Assembly: GCA_947179285.1 (NCBI GenBank)
Contig: CAMXAV010000048.1
Location: 1-6,388, forward strand
DNA: 6,388 nucleotides
DNA from: an uncultured Helicobacter sp.
Lineage (GTDB): Bacteria > Campylobacterota > Campylobacteria > Campylobacterales > Helicobacteraceae
Direction of reading: 5' to 3'
Within the stretch, counting starts at the first letter, position 1. The number at the start of each line of letters is the position of its first letter. Under the pieces are notes generated by a model. That model was not told the origin of the DNA and made no database searches. It worked only from the letters and a program-made list of their open reading frames with translations. A program made the translations under genes and the position numbers. Shown here piece after piece: positions 1-6,191 of the stretch.

Positions 1-32
1 AAATAAGGGTGTGCGAAGTCTGAATGACTCAT
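1..32 (-). CDS. 5' end of an unidentified gene running off the left edge
   Basis: An ATG at 32-30 on the minus strand is followed by ten open codons reading MSHSDFAHPY before the window ends. It is supported by a near-perfect Shine-Dalgarno sequence, AAAGGAG (44-38), five bases before the ATG. It lies downstream of the AsmA-like gene on the same strand, separated by about 150 bases that carry their own promoter candidates, so it is probably transcribed separately, at least in part. Ten residues are too few to name a family. The peptide is not obviously a signal sequence. The start is well supported; the product is unknown. Confidence 0.6.
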   Translation of the reverse strand, partial: MSHSDFAHPY

Positions 33-37
33 CGAAT

Positions 38-44
38 CTCCTTT
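38..44 (-). promoter_or_regulatory. Strong ribosome binding site of the left-edge gene
   Basis: On the minus strand this reads AAAGGAG, five bases upstream of the ATG at 32-30. It is the main evidence that the left-edge reading frame is a real gene start rather than a chance ATG. Confidence 0.65.
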
Positions 45-69
45 GAAAAGACAAACGCAAACTTTGCGC

Positions 70-112
70 GTCTGCTGCCTTTTGTGTCTAAACATCTTAG
101 CAGACAAAAGGC
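70..112. repeat. Two interleaved inverted repeats in the leader of the left-edge gene
   Basis: GCCTTTTGT (77-85) is the exact reverse complement of ACAAAAGGC (104-112), nine bases per arm. GTCTGCT (70-76) is the exact reverse complement of AGCAGAC (99-105), seven bases per arm. The pairs interleave and share two bases, so in RNA they could form only alternative structures or a pseudoknot-like fold; in DNA they could be an operator. There is no T-run after the structure on either strand, so it does not look like an intrinsic terminator. It sits between the likely promoter at 127-132 and the left-edge gene, within the predicted 5' untranslated region. Confidence 0.45.
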
Positions 113-151
113 ATTTTGCTTGCAATATCATAGAATCATTTTTTTTAAAAA
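94..151 (-). promoter_or_regulatory. Candidate promoter(s) of the left-edge gene
   Basis: On the minus strand TATGAT (132-127) matches the -10 consensus at five of six positions. It lies just downstream of a T5/A8 tract (151-139), which fits the Campylobacterota pattern of AT-rich upstream DNA in place of a -35 box. A second candidate, TAAGAT (99-94), is preceded by TGC as an extended -10 and sits inside the inverted-repeat loop. The first would give a leader of roughly 90 bases containing the whole repeat, the second roughly 55 bases. I cannot tell from sequence which is used. Confidence 0.35.
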
Positions 152-183
152 CAGCTCAAAGTAGCAAAACGAAACACCTTTGG

Positions 184-2745
184 CTATGGCGCAAGCTGCA
201 TCGGAAGCTCGAGTGTACGCTCGATGAGATTGCCCGGCGCATGGAGCACATCTTGTGCCGTGTCTTGCAAGATGCTTAAACCAAATTTGGGCTTTTGGAG
301 CGTGCCTGTGACGTGGATATGCGTTGTGAACGAGCCATCATCGCCCATGATGACAAAATTGACAATCGGAATGCTGCTAAGCACCGTTCCGAGCGCCTTA
401 AATGTCGAAAGCGTCAGGTTGAGGTCGAGCCGATTGGAATCCATCGCGATTCTGCCATTGCCCATGATGTCGAGCGAATTGCCATTTAGCTCGAGCTTGC
501 GCACGAACAATGTATCGCCATTCAGCTCGACATCGAGCGAGCCGCTCTCAACCTTGTAGCCGTCTTGGTTATAGTCTGGCGTTTTGAACATCAAAAGCGA
601 AGGGATTGTGTCGATGAACGCGACCATGTTTTGCAAGCCCACAAGGTCTTTGACTGTGCCCTTCAGAATGTTCAGATTCGCCTTCAAAATCTCTTGCTGA
701 TACTCGGCAAGGAGCGTATAGACGCCGCCATCAAAGGCGTTTGTACCAAGCAATGTGTTCAGAATTGTATCCGTCAATCGCGTGCCAAGAATCGAAAGCA
801 ATGTGCCGTTGTATTGCACATTGAAAACGCTATTGCCGTTTGTGATTTTCCCCGTCATGTTGCCCTTTTGGTCTTTGTCTAGCGCGAGCGTTTGGGCAAG
901 AATCTTGCGATTTTTGATGTCAAGCACAAGATTTTCGCCCCGCAATGCGACATTGCTTGTGCCACCCGAAGAGCCTTGCGCAGCCACGTTTTGGGCAATC
1001 ACAACCTCGAGATTCTGCAAAAACACATTCACGACATCGCTTGTGACGTTAAGCGCAATCTCGCCCCCGCCGCTTCGTAGCTGCACATTGCCCGATTCCA
1101 CATTGCCAAAAAGTGTGAGCGGCAAAAACGGCGCGCCACCTTTGCGCAGCGGCAGGTTGTGCGCATAGAGCGTGATTTCGAGCGCGATATTATCGGAATC
1201 TTGCAGGCGCAGTTGCGCGTTTCCGCTCGCGGCATAATCACGCACGAGCGCGGAATAGGCGGCAAGCTGGTTGAGGTTGTGCAGCGAGATGACAGAATCC
1301 TCGCCCAAGTCGAGCTCGATTTGTAATGTTGGCAACGACAAGAGCATCGAATCGCCCGAGAAATCGCCCAAGATGGGTAAGGTGGAATCGGAGAGCACGA
1401 ACACGCCCGAGCTTGGCTCGATGGCGAGATTCTCAAGATACGCGTTGCCAAGCAGTGTCTTTGCCTTTGTGTCAATCAAAAGCGAGAGTTGCCCGCTTGA
1501 TTCCAATGTTTGCGCCGTGCTAAAGGCGAGATTCTCGAACGCGACAATGCCGTCTTTGAGCCACACATCGGCATCATGCACGGCAATGTCTTGGCTTCCG
1601 AGCGTTAGAATCGCATCGCTGCTGACAAAATGCCCCATCACCTCCATATCGCCCTTGCCAAGCGGAATCTCGAGGCTCACATTGGCATCGACTTGTCCAC
1701 GTTTTTGTGCAAGCGGAATGTGAATGTCAAAGGCGCGGAGAATCGTGTGAATCCTCTCATCAAGCGCTGTGTTGGCGAGAATCTGCACGACCAACATGGG
1801 CTTGTTCCAGACATCATGCAATGTTACATTGCTGCCATCGAGCGGAATCTTTTCGTAGCTTGGGCGAATGAATTGCGCCTGCGCAAAGCCCTTGTGGTAG
1901 AGGATATTTGCCTGCTCAAATACAAGCGGATTGAGAGAATCCTCATAGACAAGGCTGCCGTCTTTGATGTGCAGCTCGACAAATAGATTATCCCGCAGAT
2001 TCTGCTTGAGCGTGTCGAGTTTGCCGCTCATCGAGAGCTTGGAAAGCGTGAAATCGCCTTGGATTCTGCCGAGCCAAAGCGCGGCTGTGTCGTCTTTGAT
2101 AAGGCGCGCGAAGGGCTCGAGAGAGGCGAAATCCTCGCTATGCGCCTCGAGCGCGAAATGGCGAAAATCGCTCGTCAGATTCGCATAGACATTGATGGTC
2201 TCATCGAGGCTTAGGACGGAATCGATGCTGATTTGCTGCTTGTTGAGGTCGTAATGAATGAGCCCCATAAGGCTCGCGTTGTAGGGCGTGTAGGTGAGCT
2301 CGGCGATGTGAATCTGCAGGCTGTCGATGTTGGCATCATCATAGAGATGAATGCGCAAGCGCCAATGCGGAAAATCGGCGCTGATGATGTCGTTTTGGAG
2401 CAAGAGTGAGCCTTTGAAATCATCATAGGCAATCTTTTTTACCGACACGATTCCAATCAGATTATGCAATGTCTTGATGTTCTTGATAGTGCGCAGCGCA
2501 AAGCGCAGCTTGTCTTGCAACGAATCATCGTTGCTCGCGCTCTTGGTCGATTGTCGAATCGTGATTGTTTCGATGTGCAAGTTTAGTTTTTTGTCTAAAA
2601 TGAGATAGAATCCCTCGATTGCAAAGCTTCCAAATTCGAGCTTGGCGATAGAGATTCCGCGATTGAGGAAATGATAAGCGCCAAAAATGAGGAGTAGAAT
2701 GACGGAAAAAAAGATAAAAATATTAAATAGGGGCTTGGATTTCAT
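184..2745 (-). CDS. AsmA/YhdP-like (DUF3971-type) membrane-anchored periplasmic protein
   Basis: The product is 853 residues. Residues about 6-27 form one hydrophobic segment after a short positively charged N-terminus (MKSKP), predicting an inner-membrane anchor with the rest in the periplasm. The body is mostly alternating polar/hydrophobic beta-type sequence. The C-terminal part (about 740-830) resembles the end of AsmA/YhdP proteins: a self-contained 'NGDTLFVRKLELNGNSLDI' type strand set, then NRLDLNLTLS, a hydrophobic SIPIVNFVIM stretch, and VTGTLQKPKF. Known relatives (YhdP, TamB) are thought to move phospholipids between inner and outer membranes through a hydrophobic beta groove; that role is inferred here. 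No cysteine occurs in the protein. The start is set by the membrane segment and by AAAAGAG (2757-2751) five bases upstream. Its 5' end overlaps divergent mltG by 47 bases. The family call is from sequence style and synteny, so the exact subfamily is less certain. Confidence 0.8.
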   Translation of the reverse strand: MKSKPLFNIFIFFSVILLLIFGAYHFLNRGISIAKLEFGSFAIEGFYLILDKKLNLHIETITIRQSTKSASNDDSLQDKLRFALRTIKNIKTLHNLIGIVSVKKIAYDDFKGSLLLQNDIISADFPHWRLRIHLYDDANIDSLQIHIAELTYTPYNASLMGLIHYDLNKQQISIDSVLSLDETINVYANLTSDFRHFALEAHSEDFASLEPFARLIKDDTAALWLGRIQGDFTLSKLSMSGKLDTLKQNLRDNLFVELHIKDGSLVYEDSLNPLVFEQANILYHKGFAQAQFIRPSYEKIPLDGSNVTLHDVWNKPMLVVQILANTALDERIHTILRAFDIHIPLAQKRGQVDANVSLEIPLGKGDMEVMGHFVSSDAILTLGSQDIAVHDADVWLKDGIVAFENLAFSTAQTLESSGQLSLLIDTKAKTLLGNAYLENLAIEPSSGVFVLSDSTLPILGDFSGDSMLLSLPTLQIELDLGEDSVISLHNLNQLAAYSALVRDYAASGNAQLRLQDSDNIALEITLYAHNLPLRKGGAPFLPLTLFGNVESGNVQLRSGGGEIALNVTSDVVNVFLQNLEVVIAQNVAAQGSSGGTSNVALRGENLVLDIKNRKILAQTLALDKDQKGNMTGKITNGNSVFNVQYNGTLLSILGTRLTDTILNTLLGTNAFDGGVYTLLAEYQQEILKANLNILKGTVKDLVGLQNMVAFIDTIPSLLMFKTPDYNQDGYKVESGSLDVELNGDTLFVRKLELNGNSLDIMGNGRIAMDSNRLDLNLTLSTFKALGTVLSSIPIVNFVIMGDDGSFTTHIHVTGTLQKPKFGLSILQDTAQDVLHAPGNLIERTLELPMQLAP
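2606..2611 (+). promoter_or_regulatory. Candidate -10 box for mltG inside the AsmA-like gene
   Basis: TAGAAT matches the -10 consensus at five of six positions and follows a T/A-rich stretch (2582-2600), the upstream context typical of housekeeping promoters in Helicobacter and Campylobacter. It would start transcription near 2618 and give mltG a leader of about 80 bases. There is no -35 match. Any mltG promoter has to lie within the divergent coding sequence, because there is no intergenic space. Confidence 0.35.
2690..2694 (+). promoter_or_regulatory. Ribosome binding site that decides the mltG start
   Basis: AGGAG lies four bases before the ATG at 2699. It begins immediately after an alternative in-frame ATG at 2687, which has only GAGGAA sixteen bases upstream, too far to serve well. 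This favours 2699 over 2687. The difference is four residues. Confidence 0.5.
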
Positions 2746-3631
2746 CTTTGCTCTTTTGATTGTTCTGTCGTGCTATCTTGCATCGCCCGTTGTGAGCTCT
2801 CGCGTGCTCTATCTGCCAAAAGGCGGAGTATTCGACATTATAGCACATTTGGAGAAAAGCAATTTTGAAATTAGCCGCATCGATGCGCTTTTTATCCGCC
2901 TTTTGGGCTATCCGCAAAGCGGCTGGATTGATATGGGCTTTCCTGTGCTTTCACGTGGCGATTTTTTTTATCGGCTCACAAAGGCAAAGGCGGCGATTCA
3001 GCAAGTAACGCTCATTCCGGGTGAAACGTTCTATTTTTTCGCGCGCACGCTTGCGCATGATTTTGCGCTTGATGTCGGCGAGGTTGAGGCGGCGTATCAG
3101 AAATACGCGCCCTACACAGACGGCGTCATCTTTGCCGACACCTATAACATTCCGCTTGGAATCAGCGCCGAGAATCTCATGTATCATCTGATTGCAACAT
3201 CGCTAGAGCGCCACAAGGCGCTTTCCGACAAGATTTTGGGGCAGTATGACGAAGCGCAATGGTTCAAATATATCACGATTGCATCGATTATCCAAAAAGA
3301 GGCGGCAAATGCCCAAGAAATGCCGCTTGTATCGGCTGTTATCTACAACCGATTGCGCAAAAAAATGGCTTTGCAAATGGACGGCAGCTTGAATTATGGC
3401 AAATATTCTCATACTGCCGTAACGGCTGCGAGGATTCGTAACGATTCTACACCTTATAACACCTATCGCTTCAAGGGAATCCCGCCAAACCCCATTGGCA
3501 GCGTGAGTTTTGACGCCATCAAAGCGGCAATTTCGCCGGCTGATGTCGATTATTTATTTTTCGTCAAAAACCCACAGGGCACGCATACGTTCAGCAAAGA
3601 CTATCAAGAGCACCTAAAAAATATTCGCTAA
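2699..3631 (+). CDS. mltG: Endolytic murein transglycosylase MltG (YceG family)
   Basis: MltG cleaves nascent peptidoglycan strands inside the periplasm, releasing them from the membrane anchor and helping set glycan strand length. The product is 310 residues from this start (314 from the ATG at 2687). Residues about 13-32 form a transmembrane anchor, followed by the periplasmic domain. Family landmarks are present in order: the variant of the EGxLFPDTY motif (TDGVIFADTY, 140-149), the active-site motif IASIIQKEA with catalytic Glu201 (equivalent to E218 of E. coli by my alignment), YNRL (216-219), LQMDGSLNYG (225-234), PYNTY (252-256), GIPPNPIGS (260-268), YLFFV and GTHTFS near the end. Length is close to the E. 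coli protein (340). The usual first Glu of the EKE motif is Gln200 here; I consider this tolerated variation. Older databases call this family aminodeoxychorismate lyase-like, which is a misnomer. It is divergent from, and overlaps, the AsmA-like gene. Confidence 0.93.
   Translation: MTEKKIKILNRGLDFIFALLIVLSCYLASPVVSSRVLYLPKGGVFDIIAHLEKSNFEISRIDALFIRLLGYPQSGWIDMGFPVLSRGDFFYRLTKAKAAIQQVTLIPGETFYFFARTLAHDFALDVGEVEAAYQKYAPYTDGVIFADTYNIPLGISAENLMYHLIATSLERHKALSDKILGQYDEAQWFKYITIASIIQKEAANAQEMPLVSAVIYNRLRKKMALQMDGSLNYGKYSHTAVTAARIRNDSTPYNTYRFKGIPPNPIGSVSFDAIKAAISPADVDYLFFVKNPQGTHTFSKDYQEHLKNIR
2837..2845 (-). promoter_or_regulatory. Perfect extended -10 promoter for the AsmA-like gene, inside mltG
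   Basis: On the minus strand this reads TGCTATAAT: a perfect TATAAT (2842-2837) with the TGN extension. Transcription would start near 2830, giving a leader of about 85 bases before the ATG at 2745. AT-rich sequence (minus strand, about 2875-2847) lies upstream, with no clear -35. It is the best promoter-like sequence in the window and lies in the right place and orientation for the AsmA-like gene. It falls within the mltG codons for D-I-I-A, so coincidence cannot be excluded. Confidence 0.55.
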
Positions 3632-3634
3632 GGA

Positions 3635-3690
3635 TTTTTTTTTAAGCGTTTTTAAAGTAGAGTTACTCGAAACTTCATAGATTAAAGTAT
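3635..3690 (+). promoter_or_regulatory. Promoter region of mdh with a nine-T tract
   Basis: The 84 bases between mltG and mdh are AT-rich. A run of nine T (3635-3643) begins three bases after the mltG stop, and a second T5 follows at about 3650. Two overlapping -10 candidates, TAGATT (3678-3683) and TAAAGT (3683-3688), each match four of six consensus positions. Either would give a leader of about 20-26 bases. No -35 is evident. The ribosome binding site AAGGAG (3705-3710) lies five bases before the mdh ATG. Confidence 0.35.
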
Positions 3691-3715
3691 CGCAAAAACG
3701 AAAAAAGGAGCGACT

Positions 3716-4660
3716 ATGGCAGGACAAAAAATATGCGTTGTGGGCGCGGGGCGCGTGGGCGCAACGCTCATTCAGAATCTCGCAAACCGCAACATGTGCA
3801 GCGAGATTCTTGTTTATGATAACAACGAGGGCGTGGCGCAAGGAATGTGCCTCGACATCATGCAAAGCGCGTATATCGCGGGGAGCACGACAACGGTGCG
3901 GCTGCTCAAAGACAATACCGAGTTGCAAGGTTGCGCTGTGTTGTTCTTTTGCGCAGGCTCGCCGCGATTGCCCGGCATGACTCGTTCTGATTTGTTGCTT
4001 GCCAACGCACGCGTTGTGAGCGAGGTTTTTGGCGCTTTCAAGCCCTATCTCAAAAATACCGTTGTCGTGATGGTAACCAATCCGCTCGATGCGATGCTCT
4101 ATCTGACACGCAAGATTCTCGATGTGCCGCGCGAACAAGTGCTTGGCATGGCTGGCGTGCTCGATGGCGCGCGCATGGCGCATTATATCCGCGAAAAATT
4201 GCAGCTCACAACAAGCGAGATTATCGCGCCTGTGATTGGCAGCCATGGCGATTTGATGGTGCCGCTTGGGCGCTTTGCCACTGTGGGCGGGATTCCGCTT
4301 CCTGACCTTGTTTCGGGCGATGTGATTGCCGACATCGAAAACCGCACGCGCAATGGTGGCGCCGAGATTGTGGGCTATCTCAAGAATGGCTCGGCGTTTT
4401 ATGCCCCCGCACGCGCCGCTGCGGTGATGGCAGAGGCGATTTTGAAAGATAGGGGCGATGTGCTCTGTGCCTCTGTGTTGCTCGAGGGCGAGTATGGCTT
4501 TGATGATGTCTGTATCGGTGTGCCTATTGTTTTGGGCGCAAGCGGCTGCCGCAAGGTTTTAACATACAAGCTCAACGAGACCGAGAAAGCGGCGTTTGAG
4601 CAATCTGTCGCATCGGTTGCCGAGCTCATCACAATCCTCAAAAATGAGCAAATGCTCTAA
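3716..4660 (+). CDS. mdh: Malate dehydrogenase, NAD-dependent, LDH-like type
   Basis: This enzyme interconverts malate and oxaloacetate in the cytoplasm as part of the citric acid cycle. The product is 314 residues, typical of the family. The Rossmann signature GAGRVG is at residues 10-15, and Asp35 at the end of the second strand (VYD) favours NAD over NADP. The mobile loop reads PRLPGMTR (83-90). Arg84 occupies the position that is Gln in lactate dehydrogenases, so the substrate should be malate/oxaloacetate; Arg90 is the loop catalytic Arg. Asn122 (TNP), Asp150 and Arg153 (VLDGAR) and the catalytic His177 (GSHGD) complete the active site. The start is supported by AAGGAG five bases upstream. 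The gene is followed, after 86 bases with two hairpins, by oorDAB on the same strand. In Campylobacter jejuni, as I recall, sucCD lie between mdh and oorD; here they do not. Confidence 0.95.
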   Translation: MAGQKICVVGAGRVGATLIQNLANRNMCSEILVYDNNEGVAQGMCLDIMQSAYIAGSTTTVRLLKDNTELQGCAVLFFCAGSPRLPGMTRSDLLLANARVVSEVFGAFKPYLKNTVVVMVTNPLDAMLYLTRKILDVPREQVLGMAGVLDGARMAHYIREKLQLTTSEIIAPVIGSHGDLMVPLGRFATVGGIPLPDLVSGDVIADIENRTRNGGAEIVGYLKNGSAFYAPARAAAVMAEAILKDRGDVLCASVLLEGEYGFDDVCIGVPIVLGASGCRKVLTYKLNETEKAAFEQSVASVAELITILKNEQML

Positions 4661-4670
4661 AAGGGCTCAA

Positions 4671-4696
4671 CCCAAAAATTCTGCGGAGTTTTTGGG
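4671..4696 (+). other. Stable hairpin between mdh and oorD
   Basis: CCCAAAAATTC (4671-4681) pairs with GAGTTTTTGGG (4686-4696) over eleven positions, with one G-T wobble, closing on a four-base loop TGCG. No T-run follows (the next bases are CTGATTCC), so it is not a standard intrinsic terminator. It begins ten bases after the mdh stop codon. Possible roles are protection of the mdh mRNA 3' end, an RNA processing site separating mdh from oor levels, or a weak terminator. Confidence 0.5.
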
Positions 4697-4699
4697 CTG

Positions 4700-4715
4700 A
4701 TTCCGCAATCGGAAT
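4700..4715 (+). other. Second, smaller hairpin just upstream of oorD
   Basis: ATTCCG (4700-4705) pairs exactly with CGGAAT (4710-4715) around a CAAT loop; two further G-T pairs could extend it outward. It starts three bases after the end of the larger hairpin, so the two form a tandem. No T-tract follows; the oorD ribosome binding site AAGGA (4735-4739) lies twenty bases further on and is left free. Confidence 0.4.
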
Positions 4716-4746
4716 TGGATTTGAACTATTCTTTAAGGAAAACAAG

Positions 4747-5058
4747 ATGGCAAAAATGACAGGACCTGAAAATGTCCCCGTTTGGATTGATAGCAATCGT
4801 TGCAAAGCCTGCGACCTCTGCGTTTCGCTCTGTCCGAGTGGCACGCTTGCGATGCAGCTTGGAGCAGAATTTGTGCAGGGCAAAATCGCACGCGTAATGG
4901 AACCAAAACGTTGCATTGGTTGTTGCGAATGCGAATTGCATTGCCCAGATTTTGCGATTCATGTCGCCGAACGTTCGGATTTTAAATTTGCGAAGCTCAC
5001 GCCCGAATCGAAAGAAAGGGCGCAACAAATCAAAGCCAACCGCTTTATGGCATTGTAG
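4747..5058 (+). CDS. oorD: 2-oxoglutarate:acceptor oxidoreductase delta subunit, 2[4Fe-4S] ferredoxin type
   Basis: This is the small iron-sulfur subunit of the CoA-acylating 2-oxoglutarate oxidoreductase that replaces 2-oxoglutarate dehydrogenase in microaerophilic Campylobacterota. It carries electrons from the catalytic subunits to the external acceptor (ferredoxin or flavodoxin in this group). The product is 103 residues. It has two cluster motifs: Cys19-x2-Cys22-x2-Cys25-x3-Cys29-Pro, and Cys56-x2-Cys59-x2-Cys62-x3-Cys66-Pro, enough for two [4Fe-4S] clusters. An additional Cys60 sits within the second motif. The C-terminal tail is charged and helix-like. The ribosome binding site AAGGA lies seven bases before the ATG. 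The stop codon overlaps the ribosome binding site of oorA, implying coupled translation. The subunit identity comes from the motifs plus the operon; alone it would be only a ferredoxin. Confidence 0.92.
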   Translation: MAKMTGPENVPVWIDSNRCKACDLCVSLCPSGTLAMQLGAEFVQGKIARVMEPKRCIGCCECELHCPDFAIHVAERSDFKFAKLTPESKERAQQIKANRFMAL

Positions 5059-5066
5059 GAGAGAAT

Positions 5067-6191
5067 ATGAGAGAAGAAATTGCGAATGGCAATGAACTAG
5101 TAGCATTAGCCGCAATCGAAACAGGTTGTCAGTTTTTTGGCGGGTATCCGATTACGCCCTCAAGCGAAGTTGCGCATGAAATGAGCGTTTTGCTGCCCAA
5201 AAATGGTGGAACATTTATCCAAATGGAAGACGAGATTAGCGGCATTTGCGTTGCGCTCGGCGCGTCTATGACGGGCAAAAAGTCGATGACGGCAAGCTCT
5301 GGTCCTGGAATCTCGCTCAAGGCAGAGCAGATTGGGCTTGGCTTTATGGCTGAAGTGCCGCTTGTGATTGTGAATGTGATGCGCGGCGGACCATCAACGG
5401 GGCTGCCAACGCGCGTTGCGCAGGGCGATGTGCTGCAAGCCGCAAACCCCACACATGGCGATTTTCAATCGATTGCGCTCTGCCCTGGTAGCCTCGAAGA
5501 AGCCTATCTCGAGACCGTGCGCGCGTTTAACCTCGCCGAAGAATTTATGACGCCCGTATTTTTGCTGCTCGATGAGACACTTGGGCACATGTATGGCAAG
5601 GCGATGATTCCCGACCTTGATGAGGTACGCGCCCTCTCGAAACGCCGCAGAATCTTTGAGGGCGACCCAAAAGATTACCAACCCTACGAGCGCGAGCAGG
5701 GCGAACCCGCGATTCTGAACCCATTCTTCAAAGGCTATCGCTACCACATCACAGGGCTCTGCCATGGACCGCGCGGATTCCCCACCGAGGACGCAGAGCT
5801 CGCACAGAATCTGATTGATAGATTGTTCAGCAAGATTCTCAATCATCGCGAGCGAATCGAAAAATATGAGGAATATCTCTGCGAAGATGCCGACAAAATC
5901 GTGATTGCGTATGGCTCGACATCGCGAAGCGCCAAAGAGGCAATCGACAAATTGCGCGCCGAAGGCGAACGCGTTGGGCTCTTTCGCCCCATCACGCTCT
6001 GGCCCTCGCCCGAGCAACGTTTGTTTGAAATCGGCAAGCAACACGACAAGATTCTTGTTGCCGAGCTCAACAAGGGGCAATACCGCAAAGAAGTCGAACG
6101 CGTCATGAGGCGCAAGGTGCAGTTTTTGGGCAAAGTCAATGGTCGTCCGCTCTCTCCGGGCGAACTCGTTCAAGCAATAAAGGAGCTATAA
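5067..6191 (+). CDS. oorA: 2-oxoglutarate:acceptor oxidoreductase alpha subunit
   Basis: With OorB this forms the catalytic core that oxidatively decarboxylates 2-oxoglutarate with CoA to succinyl-CoA and CO2, using thiamine diphosphate. The product is 374 residues, normal for the separate alpha subunit. The pyrimidine-binding domain I includes GYPITPSSE (26-34), the acidic MEDE (53-56) expected to contribute the conserved Glu near the cofactor, TASSGPG (75-81) and RGGPSTGLPT (106-115). The C-terminal half (about 275-370) is the transketolase C-like domain with IVIAYGSTSR, LFRPITLWPSP and VAELNKGQ. The YPITPSSE form is typical of KorA/OorA rather than pyruvate or aromatic-acid oxidoreductases. 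AGGAGA (5057-5062) lies four bases before the ATG, eight bases after oorD. The stop codon directly abuts the oorB ATG. Confidence 0.95.
   Translation: MREEIANGNELVALAAIETGCQFFGGYPITPSSEVAHEMSVLLPKNGGTFIQMEDEISGICVALGASMTGKKSMTASSGPGISLKAEQIGLGFMAEVPLVIVNVMRGGPSTGLPTRVAQGDVLQAANPTHGDFQSIALCPGSLEEAYLETVRAFNLAEEFMTPVFLLLDETLGHMYGKAMIPDLDEVRALSKRRRIFEGDPKDYQPYEREQGEPAILNPFFKGYRYHITGLCHGPRGFPTEDAELAQNLIDRLFSKILNHRERIEKYEEYLCEDADKIVIAYGSTSRSAKEAIDKLRAEGERVGLFRPITLWPSPEQRLFEIGKQHDKILVAELNKGQYRKEVERVMRRKVQFLGKVNGRPLSPGELVQAIKEL

Noticed and set aside
43..279. Plus-strand open frame of 78 codons across the left intergenic region
   Set aside because: It begins with TTG, has no ribosome binding site, overlaps the end of the AsmA-like gene, and its sequence resembles no family I recognise.
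1029..1475. 148-codon second minus-strand frame inside the AsmA-like gene
   Set aside because: It is a frame-shifted shadow with Ser/Arg/Cys-rich low-information sequence. The main frame is continuous through the same stretch, so it does not indicate a frameshift.
3613..3643. Possible intrinsic terminator after mltG (CCT...AGG followed by nine T)
   Set aside because: The stem is only three pairs plus scattered A-T pairs around a mismatch, far weaker than a real terminator despite the T-run.
3614..4246. 210-codon minus-strand open frame opposite mdh
   Set aside because: It is antisense to a well-supported gene, has a His/Ala/Arg-rich shadow composition, and crosses the mdh promoter region.
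4671..4696. Calling the mdh-oorD hairpin a Rho-independent terminator
   Set aside because: There is no T-tract after the stem on the plus strand, and oorD follows on the same strand without a strong promoter, so the hairpin is listed as a structure of unknown role.
5394..6173. 259-codon minus-strand open frame opposite oorA
   Set aside because: It lies entirely opposite a certain gene. The translation is a typical antisense shadow rich in Ala, Phe and Leu, without motifs or a good start context.
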